DNA of 50,848 nucleotides from Pseudomonadota bacterium (lineage in GTDB: Bacteria > Oederibacteriota > Muellerivitia > Muellerivitales > Muellerivitaceae). Shown one piece after another: positions 33,207 to 40,881 of the stretch. Location of the stretch: positions 1 through 50,848 of the forward strand of contig JAJPJW010000002.1 of NCBI GenBank assembly GCA_021324075.1, read 5' to 3'. The notes beneath the pieces are model-generated. The model saw nothing but the letters and a program-made list of their open reading frames with translations. It ran no database searches and was not told the origin of the DNA. Positions within the stretch are counted from its first letter, which is position 1; the number at the start of each line of letters is the position of its first letter. The position numbers were made by a program, and so were the translations under genes.

Positions 33207-34818
33207 TTAGCGTTCCTTGAGCAGGACCTTCTTTAGAAAGAGGTTTTTTACCAACCCAGCCCCTTTTTGCGAAGTCTGGCCAGATATCAGGAGTCTTGCC
33301 GCCGTGAGTTGTTTGTCTCTTTTTGATGTCAATCATGGTGGCGTGTTTAACTGTTTCAGCGGAGCCCGTAACAATACAAGTCCCGATAGGCATCTTGGGA
33401 AGCTGTTTTACTAACTCCTCCGATGCGTCGGAAAAGACCCCTCGCAATGAGTCCAACTGGTCGGCTTCGATTGCGTGTAGGAACCGAGTGAGCAAGCGTT
33501 TAAGAATCGAACGGTCAACGTCACTAGGGCTTTGTGTCGTTAGAACTAAACCGATCTTGTAATGGCGACCGATACGGGCAATTTCCCTAAGAACTTGAGT
33601 GCTAATAGAATCTTCTTCATGAGCCGGGGCAACCAAGTGAAATTCGTCCATGCTGAAGATGATGAAGGGAAGTTTTTTGGCATTGGCTAAGCGTTGAAGG
33701 TCTCGAGCGATGGACGCTACTATTAACCTGATGTCGGAAACCAGCAGACCCCGGCAATCGATGTTGATAATTGCACCGGGCTTTATGGCCGACTCCCAAT
33801 CAAAAGGCTTTCCAATATACGGGAGGCGTTCAAGGCTCCCGGCCCTCATCTTGGCTGGGTTCTTTGTTACTGGTTTATCCATTTCCAGTTCAGGTGCAAC
33901 GGAGTCGATCTTTTTAACTAAATCATCGACGGTAAAGAATTCCCCCTTTGACAAGGTTCGTTCTTTTAAAAGTTTTTCGTGAGCATAACGGATGAGGACT
34001 TCGATATTGGTCCCACTGTGAACACCCGGAATAGCGTCAATAACGTCTTCGGAGGTCAGGGCGCTCAAAGGAAGGGTGAAGCCATCTTTTCCGGGAACAA
34101 GGTTTGTCCCGCCCAGTTCATTGGTTGCGTCAACCATTTCCCCCATAATATCGACGTTGATTTGAGGGACACCAAATCGCCAAAGTTCCTCCGCTAGGAC
34201 CCCACGGGTGTAGCTTTTCCCGGAACCGATACCACCGACAATTAGGACGTGTCTTTGAATCACGTTTTTGTTTAGAACAACCTCGATGTTACTGTTCCCG
34301 TGGATTGTCCCAATGTGAATACCGTTATCTGGGTTTGGGTCCAATCCCATTGTTTTTACAATGAGTTCAGGAGTGGCGTCTAAAACGACAGCACCAGATC
34401 TGGGAAGGGTTTCAACAGACCTGATTTTTTCAACTTCGCCCTTGGTATTTAAAACGGCTTCTTCTAAAGGCTCTATCTCGACGACTCTGTAAATGACGGT
34501 TGATTTTGATTCATCAGGGTATCGGCTACCAATGGGCAAGACTTCGCGTAATTTGGAACTTTGGGCGTCTTCGTGGGGGTTAAACTCTCTGACGTTCTTA
34601 ACACGGGCCAAGATCAGGACGGCATTTTTTTGGTTATCGAGGGCTTCAACAGCAACCATCCGGCCGGAGGTAGTAACTTTGCCGGAGTTGAGCCGAAAGT
34701 GTTGGAGCATCAAATTGGGGGTACTGTCGGTACTGATTAGGCTCCCCAGAATGATATTGGTTTCTTCGGGAACCTCTACTGGTGCCGATTCTTCAACATT
34801 GGTGGGTTGATTAGACAT
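33199..34818 (-). CDS. herA: HerA-like hexameric ATPase/DNA translocase
   Basis: A 539-residue ATPase. A beta-rich HAS-barrel-like N-terminus (residues 1-170) is followed by Walker A GGIGSGKS (195-202), a hydrophobic Walker B ending in MDEFH, and a QSPSDVD sensor-type segment, all as in HerA/FtsK-clade enzymes. It should form a hexameric DNA pump that feeds NurA (family knowledge). AGGAGG lies before the ATG, and a perfect 10-bp inverted repeat is just upstream. It lies between the methylase and nurA genes, reading the same way. Confidence 0.9.
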   Translation of the reverse strand: MSNQPTNVEESAPVEVPEETNIILGSLISTDSTPNLMLQHFRLNSGKVTTSGRMVAVEALDNQKNAVLILARVKNVREFNPHEDAQSSKLREVLPIGSRYPDESKSTVIYRVVEIEPLEEAVLNTKGEVEKIRSVETLPRSGAVVLDATPELIVKTMGLDPNPDNGIHIGTIHGNSNIEVVLNKNVIQRHVLIVGGIGSGKSYTRGVLAEELWRFGVPQINVDIMGEMVDATNELGGTNLVPGKDGFTLPLSALTSEDVIDAIPGVHSGTNIEVLIRYAHEKLLKERTLSKGEFFTVDDLVKKIDSVAPELEMDKPVTKNPAKMRAGSLERLPYIGKPFDWESAIKPGAIINIDCRGLLVSDIRLIVASIARDLQRLANAKKLPFIIFSMDEFHLVAPAHEEDSISTQVLREIARIGRHYKIGLVLTTQSPSDVDRSILKRLLTRFLHAIEADQLDSLRGVFSDASEELVKQLPKMPIGTCIVTGSAETVKHATMIDIKKRQTTHGGKTPDIWPDFAKRGWVGKKPLSKEGPAQGTLNV

Positions 34819-34831
34819 TTAGCGCCTCCTG

Positions 34832-34857
34832 TTAACCATTAACCAGATAATGGTTAA
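34832..34857. promoter_or_regulatory. Perfect palindrome ahead of the HerA-NurA genes
   Basis: TTAACCATTA and TAATGGTTAA (34832-34841 with 34848-34857) are perfect 10-bp arms around six bases. The site ends 14 bases upstream of the HerA start and is 24 bases from the methylase stop. It could be an operator for herA-nurA or a hairpin between cistrons. No T run follows, so a terminator is less likely. Confidence 0.65.
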
Positions 34858-34880
34858 TAATAACGCGAAAGCCTAATCTG

Positions 34881-36113
34881 TCAAGAAGCCAAATTGAAAA
34901 GATCGTTACATATCGAAAAAGCCAACGTTTTGGCCAATTTCTTAGGGAAGGCGTTACCAATAATTCTGCGCTTGTCGGCCTGCCAGCCAGAAAATTTAAA
35001 CCAATCCTCAAAGCCTTGAAGTCTGCTTGCCTCGCGCAAGGTTAAAGTCCTGTTTTGTTGGTAATGAATAAAGCGACCGCAACCAGGGTTATGAAAATTT
35101 CCTGTAATTGTTCGAGATAAACCGAGACGGTGAAGGCGCCCATATGCTTGAGAAAAGTAACTTCGAGAACGTCCTCTGTGGGTTCGCTTTGCAAACTCGA
35201 CTCCACCCTCTGGAACTTTTGAGATACGCTTTTTCATTTGAACGGAATGGCCCCAAGACAAATGCTCTGTGATTTCATCAACAGAACCCTTTCGCATTTC
35301 TCTTTGGTAGTCATTTTGAGGGGCGGTCAAATAGCGCTGATCTCCACTTCTTAAAGAGGGAAGATCGGACAAAGCTTCTTCTAGCGTAACCAAAGGTTTC
35401 AATTTTAAATATTTCTGAAATATCTTTTCCGAGGATTTAAGTCTTCGGCCATGTTGGTTTTTGATGTTTGCGTACCAGCCGAGAGCTTTCTCAAAGGTTT
35501 CAATTTGATCGGTTCTTAAATATTTCCTTTGAGAGTAAGAATAAATTTTCATATCACCGTAATGTGTAGGAGCGGGCGGTTTTGGCTGAAGTCCGATACT
35601 GTTGTGATATCCAATAACGACTGCTCTTTGGCGTGTTTGAGGTAGACCATACAGGGCACAATTCAAAACACCTGACCATATCTGATATTTTTTCTGTTTC
35701 GCGAATTCATCAATCAGTTCTTTATATTTGGCCTTTTCTAAGACTTGGGGAACGTTTTCGAGGACAAAAACCTTCGGTCTTATAAAATCAACGTAGTTAA
35801 AGAATTCGTATATGAATCGGTTTCTGTGATCCCAAGGGCTTCTTGTGCCAGCCGCACTAAGTCCTTGGCAAGGTGGACATCCCAAAACTACAAAAGGCCT
35901 GTTGTTACCGGTTTGATTTAAAAGTTTTCGGGGAGAACTTTTTCTAATGTCTTCGTTAAGGTATTTTACGTTAGGGAAATTTAGTTTGAATGAATCGTGC
36001 GCCGAATGATCGATGTCGATTAATCCCTGAATAAAAAATTTACGAGTTTCTTGAAATCCCTGCGCCAGTCCGGCTATCCCTGCGAAGATTTCAATTACGC
36101 CATATTTTTCCAA
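34881..36113 (-). CDS. DNA (cytosine-5) methyltransferase
   Basis: A 410-residue C5 methylase. Motifs in order: FAGIAGLAQG (I), GCPPCQGLS with the nucleophile Cys (IV), VLENVPQVLEK (VI), QTRQRAVVIG (VIII) and a late RTITGNFH/GRFIHYQQNRTLTLREASRLQGF (IX-X). The variable region between VIII and IX sets the target and cannot be read. No restriction enzyme gene is next to it; it lies upstream of herA-nurA on the same strand, so it may mark self DNA for that module (inference). Confidence 0.92.
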   Translation of the reverse strand: MEKYGVIEIFAGIAGLAQGFQETRKFFIQGLIDIDHSAHDSFKLNFPNVKYLNEDIRKSSPRKLLNQTGNNRPFVVLGCPPCQGLSAAGTRSPWDHRNRFIYEFFNYVDFIRPKVFVLENVPQVLEKAKYKELIDEFAKQKKYQIWSGVLNCALYGLPQTRQRAVVIGYHNSIGLQPKPPAPTHYGDMKIYSYSQRKYLRTDQIETFEKALGWYANIKNQHGRRLKSSEKIFQKYLKLKPLVTLEEALSDLPSLRSGDQRYLTAPQNDYQREMRKGSVDEITEHLSWGHSVQMKKRISKVPEGGVEFAKRTHRGRSRSYFSQAYGRLHRLGLSRTITGNFHNPGCGRFIHYQQNRTLTLREASRLQGFEDWFKFSGWQADKRRIIGNAFPKKLAKTLAFSICNDLFNLAS

Positions 36114-36209
36114 AATTAGTACCCTATTGAGATTTTTTGTTTAATCCCCATTTTATTTTTAATTTTCGGACTGCTCAATGAATAACTCTTTGTAAATCCA
36201 TAAAAGATT

Positions 36210-36344
36210 GTGGTCCGCGATATTGTCATTATTCCGTTACTGATCTTCGAAAAAAACCGCGGTTACCTCGAGGATCTCCACGATCTATATGTCCTGGTCG
36301 GGCGGTTTTCAGGTCGTTTAGAAAAGGTCTTGGAAAATCTGTGA
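36210..36344 (+). other. Possible 44-codon small ORF
   Basis: A reading frame from GTG 36210 to TGA encodes a peptide with an amphipathic tail (GYLEDLHDLYVLVGRF). It overlaps the end of the XRE gene on the other strand and has no clear ribosome site. It lies in a 200-base gap that otherwise holds only an AAAACCGC/GCGGTTTT inverted repeat. It may be a remnant or chance. Confidence 0.25.
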
Positions 36345-36536
36345 AGGCTTACATTTCAAAACCCTGGCTATTTTGACGACTTTTTCCAAGGTGATGTTGC
36401 GAACGCCCCGCTCGATATATCCCACGTAGTTGAGATGAATGTCGGCTTTTTCGGCCAATTCCTCTTGGGTTAGTTCGGCCTTCTCGCGAAGCCTTCTGAC
36501 ATTTATTCCGAATTGTTTAACAATCTGGCTTTTCAT
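36318..36536 (-). CDS. Small XRE-family transcription regulator
   Basis: A 72-residue protein, nearly all helix-turn-helix: GINVRRLREKAELTQEELAEKADIHLNYVGYIERGVRNIT, followed by a short helix. The size and make-up are those of restriction-modification controller (C) proteins and phage repressors. ATG 36536 is 34 bases from a palindromic site (36571-36585) that occurs again before the divergent gene at 36739. It therefore probably regulates itself and that gene, and perhaps the methylase-HerA-NurA run downstream (inference). Confidence 0.85.
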   Translation of the reverse strand: MKSQIVKQFGINVRRLREKAELTQEELAEKADIHLNYVGYIERGVRNITLEKVVKIARVLKCKPSQIFQDLF

Positions 36537-36570
36537 TCTACAGATTAAAGCCAAGTTGGACTAATTAATT

Positions 36571-36585
36571 AACACACTATGTGTT
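36571..36585. promoter_or_regulatory. Palindromic operator, copy 1
   Basis: AACACA CTA TGTGTT, a perfect 6-3-6 palindrome, lies 34 bases upstream of the XRE gene start. An identical copy is at 36700-36714. The position fits autoregulation by the XRE protein. Confidence 0.68.
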
Positions 36586-36699
36586 GCAAAACATCTAGTG
36601 TGGCCTTCTTCAATTCGAAAATCTCTAAATATTCAATTGAATGATCGTTCTGAACAAAGGTTTCATTTAAATCCTGGCGGCTTTTACAATATATTTATA

Positions 36700-36714
36700 A
36701 ACACACTATGTGTT
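36700..36714. promoter_or_regulatory. Palindromic operator, copy 2
   Basis: The same 15-base palindrome as at 36571-36585, in the same orientation (it is symmetric), 24 bases before the ATG at 36739. It would place the divergent exported-protein gene under the same regulator. Confidence 0.65.
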
Positions 36715-36738
36715 GTATTTATTGGGAAGGAGGAAGTC

Positions 36739-37569
36739 ATGGATCGTAATAAAATTTATCTGTTGGTGGCAATTTTCATTTTTGTGTCGGTGCCTTTTAA
36801 AATTTTTGCTTACGAGAGTTCGGCGCAAGTGAAAGGCTGGATGCAAAATCTTCAAGATCATATCGACGAACTTCGAACCGAGTTAAAGATGAAACAGAAA
36901 AAACTGGCGGAAGGACAATTCGCGAACTCCGATGAAAAAAAGAAATTGGAAAATGATGTTCGGTACCTTTCGGAAGTGTGGATACCTAAAGAAGAAAAAC
37001 AGATGAACGAATATAAAGTCGAATATGAGGAGAAAATAAAACAGGAAAATTTGATTCTGGCTACGCCAACTCCTAGTCAAAATATTAGATTGAAGGTGGT
37101 TAGGTTCGAGGGAAATAAGGTTGTAATTGCTGATAGTAATGGAGTAACCCAAACACAGGACTTTGAGCAATTCGATCCTTTGTCGGAAATGCAACCTTTG
37201 ATGGCAACCTATCAATCGGATTCCGCCGGGAATTCAACCGAGCGAGGGAGATTGGAAATACAGGAATATCAAATCAAAGTTAGGCAAAGCAGCAACAGAA
37301 AGGAGCTAGTGGACAACATCTTTTCCCTTCATAGATGGGGAACGGGAAATCCTGACGATGCAAGAATGGTGGAATTAAGAATGGCGCTTTATCAAATTGC
37401 GGGGATCAATTTCAAAAAATATGTACTCCTGCACATCGACTACATGAACATGTACCACGAGTTATTGAATTATTCCGGGTCGAAGGCACCAGGGTTCGTT
37501 GGAGCCAATAGGACATATCAAAAGTTACAGGACGATCTCAAAAAATGTCTTCTGACTTTAAAAAATTAA
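36739..37569 (+). CDS. Exported coiled-coil protein of unknown function
   Basis: A 276-residue protein with a signal peptide (residues 5-25, ending KIFAYE) and a charged heptad-rich region (about 28-115, rich in Lys, Glu and Leu). A strand-rich middle (LKVVRFEGNKVVIADSNG) and a helical end follow. GAAGGAGG precedes the ATG. It is not a known defence protein. Its presence next to a regulator with shared operators suggests it is controlled together with the module. It is flanked by an 11-base inverted repeat (AACATCTAGTG at 36590-36600 and its complement at 37572-37582). Confidence 0.65.
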   Translation: MDRNKIYLLVAIFIFVSVPFKIFAYESSAQVKGWMQNLQDHIDELRTELKMKQKKLAEGQFANSDEKKKLENDVRYLSEVWIPKEEKQMNEYKVEYEEKIKQENLILATPTPSQNIRLKVVRFEGNKVVIADSNGVTQTQDFEQFDPLSEMQPLMATYQSDSAGNSTERGRLEIQEYQIKVRQSSNRKELVDNIFSLHRWGTGNPDDARMVELRMALYQIAGINFKKYVLLHIDYMNMYHELLNYSGSKAPGFVGANRTYQKLQDDLKKCLLTLKN

Positions 37570-37820
37570 GCCACTAGATGTTGTGGAGGTGGAAAATTCT
37601 GTATTAGATTCATCTTTTAAATCGGCACCACATATAGACGATGAATTTTTTTCATCTGAGTCTTCGAAATGGATCGGCCTTGACGATGTGCGGCGATAAA
37701 CATATAACCTGACTAGGTTCTCAAGTTAGTCTGATCGCATAGAATTGTTGTCCTCCCTAGAATCCTTCTCCCTAACAAATCCAAAAAGAACTGAATTGGT
37801 CGGTTCAATTCAAACGGTTT

Positions 37821-38039
37821 TTGGTTTTGGCTCCAAACGACCCAACCCAAGCTCTCATCGAGCGTGTCCGCACCTACTGGAAATCCAGGTTCGGCCTCGA
37901 CATCACCCCGGAATGTGCCAGGGAGATCGTCGAGGGCATGGCTGAGTTAGCCCAAATCCTCCACCGCATGGAATCGAAGTCGGCCAAGTGCAAGGAGGAA
38001 AAGCATGAGTCAGGGGAACCTGAAAAACTCAGCGCTTGA
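37821..38039 (+). CDS. Small protein ahead of the primase
   Basis: A 72-residue helical protein with the stretch ITPECAREIVEGMAELAQILHRME. TTG 37821 is the likely start, but no strong ribosome site precedes it and the N-terminus is uncertain. The stop lies inside the start of the PrimPol gene (35-base overlap), so it is part of the replication module. Similar small proteins sit ahead of primases on phages and mobile elements (general knowledge). I do not assign a function. Confidence 0.6.
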   Translation: MVLAPNDPTQALIERVRTYWKSRFGLDITPECAREIVEGMAELAQILHRMESKSAKCKEEKHESGEPEKLSA

Positions 38040-40080
38040 GTATGCCCAGATGGGCTGGCAGGTCATTCCGCTTCACAATCCTATAGATGGAAGATGCTCC
38101 TGTGGAAAATCTGATTGTGGGAGCGTTGGGAAGCATCCCCGAACGCCACATGGGTTGAAGGACGCCACCAAGGATCTTGCCATCATCGAAAATTGGTGGA
38201 CCCGCTGGCCCGAAGCCAACATCGGTGTCTGTACGGGTCGAGCAAGTGGGTTGGTGGCCTTGGATGTGGACCCAAGGCACCAAGGGAATGAGTCCCTATA
38301 TGAGGTCGTCGAAAAGTATCGTGATTTGCCCAACACGGTTGAGTCAAAGACAGGTGGAGGGGGCAAACATATCTTCTTTAGGCGTCCTAGCCGTGAAGCC
38401 CATGTAGGGAACAAGGCCAACCTTGGCGATTGGCCGGGGTTAGATGTTCGAGCGGACGGAGGGTACGTTGTAGCCCCACCTAGCCTTCATGCCAGCGGTG
38501 GAACCTACCAATGGGAACCGTTTTTCGCCCCCGGAGAAGCTGAACTGGCTCCAACTCCCGAATGGTTGCTCAAGTTGATTGAAGGGAAAAAGGGGAAGCA
38601 GGACACGGGTGAACCAACCCCTAAAGACAATAGTATCCCCGAAGGCAACCGAAACGACGCCCTTTTCAGGGTGGCTTGTTCCATGCGGCATAAGGGAATG
38701 GGCAAAGAAGCCATCCAAGCGGCGCTTAAGGCTGAGAACCAGGAGAAATGCAACCCGCCGTTGCCTGAATCCGAAGTTGAGGGCGTGGTTGAAAGTGCCA
38801 TGAAGTACGATCCTGATTCAGATGAAGGCAAACAGGCTCCCGAGAAGCAGAAAAAGATCTATACGGCTTCCTTTGAAGGGTTAGTTGATGTGGTGGAAGA
38901 TCAGGGGGCGACGGCCTTTTTGGTCAAAACCGAAGGGGCCTTGACTATCCAACCAAAAGTTGAAATTGACGGTCAAATATATGACCCGCCACCAAAAAAC
39001 GAATTGATGTGGCTCCTCCCAAGAGCCACGGAGGTCATAAAGCACTTTCAAGTTTTAGCACCAGCCAAGGAACTTGATGGGGCTTTGTATGAAGACCTAC
39101 TGGCTTATCACCGGTCGATTTCGGAGCTCCCGAGCGAAGGCCATTACCACCTGATCTCAGCATGGGTGATGCATACCTACCTTTTAGAAGCCTTTCAGTA
39201 CAGCCCGATCCTATGTTTCTTTGCGGTGCCGGAACGGGGAAAGACCAGGACAGGCAAAGGGATCACCTATGTCGTCTTTAGGGGCATCCATGTTGAGTCC
39301 CTTCGGGAGGCGAACCTTTTGCGATACGCGAACGATCAAAAGGCAACCCTGTTTTTTGATGTGAAAAACTTTTGGAAAAAGGCGGAAGCCAACCAAAGCG
39401 AAGACGTCATCCTGCTCAGGTTTGAAAAAGGGGCAAAGGTGGCGCGGGTTTTGTACCCGGATAAAGGGGCGTTTAAGGACATGAAGCACTTTGAAGTTTT
39501 CGGACCTACCCTCATTGGGACCAACGAAAACGTCCATCGGATTTTGGATACCCGTTCGATTCAGATCACGATGCCAGACTCGGGAAAGGTCTTTGAGAGG
39601 GAAGTAACCCCTGAAGCGGCATTGGAATTAAAAGAGCGGCTTTTAGCCTTCAGGGCCCGCCATCTTGGCCACGATTTGCCCCAGGTCGAAAAAGTGGCCA
39701 GGGCCAGGTTGGGTGACATATTAAAGCCTCTTCACCAGGTCATTCGCTTGGCTAAGCCCGAATACGAACCACAGTTCATGGACTTGGTTAAACAAATCCA
39801 GGCTGAAAAGTTGGTCGATAAAGGCGAAACCTACGAAGGCCAAATCGTCAGGGCAATTCTGAGCCTCGATTCACAACTTGAAAATGGAGTTTTGGCGGTA
39901 AAGGCCGTTACCGAGACCTTTAACGAGGAGAGGTCTGAAAGGGAGCACTTAACCCCGAACCGGGTTGGGCGAATGCTTCAAGGGATGGGGTTCCACAGGG
40001 GCCGTGTGTCAAACGGGGCGGCGGGGATCATATGGGACCAAAACCTCATTCAACGCCTAAAGGAGACCTATGGGGTGTAA
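38005..40080 (+). CDS. Bifunctional primase-polymerase (PrimPol) with ATPase-like C-terminal half
   Basis: A 691-residue protein. The N-terminal PrimPol domain (about 1-190) has a CSCGKSDCGSVGKHP Zn-like start, metal-binding ALDVDPRH, SKTGGGGKHIFF with His and WPGLDVRADGGYVVAPPS. A PriCT-1-like region (about 205-280) comes next. The second half contains ERGKTRTGKG, a P-loop-like stretch that differs from GxxGxGK[ST], and LFFDVKNFW, a Walker-B-like strand, so helicase activity is uncertain. AAGGAGG precedes the ATG. It would prime replication of the mobile element or of its excised form (inference). Confidence 0.85.
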   Translation: MSQGNLKNSALEYAQMGWQVIPLHNPIDGRCSCGKSDCGSVGKHPRTPHGLKDATKDLAIIENWWTRWPEANIGVCTGRASGLVALDVDPRHQGNESLYEVVEKYRDLPNTVESKTGGGGKHIFFRRPSREAHVGNKANLGDWPGLDVRADGGYVVAPPSLHASGGTYQWEPFFAPGEAELAPTPEWLLKLIEGKKGKQDTGEPTPKDNSIPEGNRNDALFRVACSMRHKGMGKEAIQAALKAENQEKCNPPLPESEVEGVVESAMKYDPDSDEGKQAPEKQKKIYTASFEGLVDVVEDQGATAFLVKTEGALTIQPKVEIDGQIYDPPPKNELMWLLPRATEVIKHFQVLAPAKELDGALYEDLLAYHRSISELPSEGHYHLISAWVMHTYLLEAFQYSPILCFFAVPERGKTRTGKGITYVVFRGIHVESLREANLLRYANDQKATLFFDVKNFWKKAEANQSEDVILLRFEKGAKVARVLYPDKGAFKDMKHFEVFGPTLIGTNENVHRILDTRSIQITMPDSGKVFEREVTPEAALELKERLLAFRARHLGHDLPQVEKVARARLGDILKPLHQVIRLAKPEYEPQFMDLVKQIQAEKLVDKGETYEGQIVRAILSLDSQLENGVLAVKAVTETFNEERSEREHLTPNRVGRMLQGMGFHRGRVSNGAAGIIWDQNLIQRLKETYGV

Positions 40081-40083
40081 CCA

Positions 40084-40143
40084 CCTCAGAAACCCCAGTA
40101 ACCCAAGGATTAAATGGAACTGAGGCTTCTTACGTTTCTGAGG
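40084..40143. repeat. 10-bp inverted repeat behind PrimPol
   Basis: CCTCAGAAAC (40084-40093) and GTTTCTGAGG (40134-40143) are perfect complements 40 bases apart. A further CTGAGG lies between them. The site lies between the PrimPol stop and the dead recombinase gene and could be an RNA switch or a recombinase site. No function is shown. Confidence 0.5.
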
Positions 40144-40224
40144 ACATTTTTAACAAGGAGGTGAGGCTTACCAGCGATTGCATAAGTCGTAGCCGTTTAT
40201 TCAAAAATATCTAAAGGAGCAGTT

Positions 40225-40737
40225 ATGAAAAAGAAAATTGCGGTGAAAAATCTGGGAAAAGAGGCGGTTCTTTACGTTAAGGCCGCTTGCGTGTCGCAAA
40301 CCGAGCCATTCCCTGTTCTCGGCCAAGTCGATCTGCTTAGGAAGTACGCTAAACGAAATGGGCTAAAGGTGGTGGCGGAGTTTATAGACATCGGTGGCAA
40401 AAGAGGTGGCCGCAAGCAATTCCAATTGATGCTGGAATATCTGAAAAGCAGACCTGCCTGCAAGACATTGGTGGCTGAAACCACCAACCGTCTAATTCGA
40501 AGTTTTGGGGACTTGGCTGACGTAAGCGATCTCGACGCTGAAATCCACTTTGTCAAAGAGGGGTATCAGTATTCCAAAAATTCTCCTTCTCCAATAAAAC
40601 TGGCGCTTGGAATGCGAATAATGATGGCGGCGCATTACGGCAACAGCCTTGGGGAAGCAATAAAAGAGGGGTTGAGGCGCAAAGCCGCACGGAGGCGATT
40701 GGTCAAAGAGGAAAGGCAACCAGGATTAGCGGCCTGA
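40225..40737 (+). CDS. Serine recombinase N-terminal domain without the catalytic serine
   Basis: A 170-residue protein that aligns along its length with the first 190 residues of the large recombinase encoded next. The shared blocks are LRKYAKRNGLKVVAEF, the ETTNRLIRSF stretch (EKTDRLYRNL in the partner), IHFVKEG and ALGMRIMMAAHYGNSLGEAIKEGLRRKA. At the catalytic loop the partner reads YYRVSSEEQ and this protein reads YVKAACVSQ, so the active serine and the arginine are missing. There is no zinc-ribbon or DNA-binding half. AAAGGAG lies before the ATG. It may act as an inhibitor, directionality factor or tetramer partner for the active enzyme (inference). Confidence 0.82.
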   Translation: MKKKIAVKNLGKEAVLYVKAACVSQTEPFPVLGQVDLLRKYAKRNGLKVVAEFIDIGGKRGGRKQFQLMLEYLKSRPACKTLVAETTNRLIRSFGDLADVSDLDAEIHFVKEGYQYSKNSPSPIKLALGMRIMMAAHYGNSLGEAIKEGLRRKAARRRLVKEERQPGLAA

Positions 40738-40744
40738 GTATAAA

Positions 40745-40760
40745 CGACGGTCAACCGTCG
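40745..40760. repeat. Short perfect hairpin between the recombinase genes
   Basis: CGACGG, TCAA, CCGTCG: six-base perfect arms with a four-base loop, 7 bases after the dead recombinase stop. There is no T run, so it is a weak terminator at most. It could mark an RNA processing or binding site. Confidence 0.4.
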
Positions 40761-40881
40761 GGACTTAAAAGTTCTCGTGGTGAGGTTAAATGAAATGTCT
40801 AATATTTGGCATGATGTAAATTATAATAAATTTATTGGAGGGGACGAAAAGAAGGGGAAGAAACAGAATAGGCGGAATTCG

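Noticed and set aside
36254-36309. AAAACCGC/GCGGTTTT inverted repeat as a terminator or attC-like site
   Set aside because: The loop is long (about 40 bases), no T run follows, and it overlaps a possible small reading frame.
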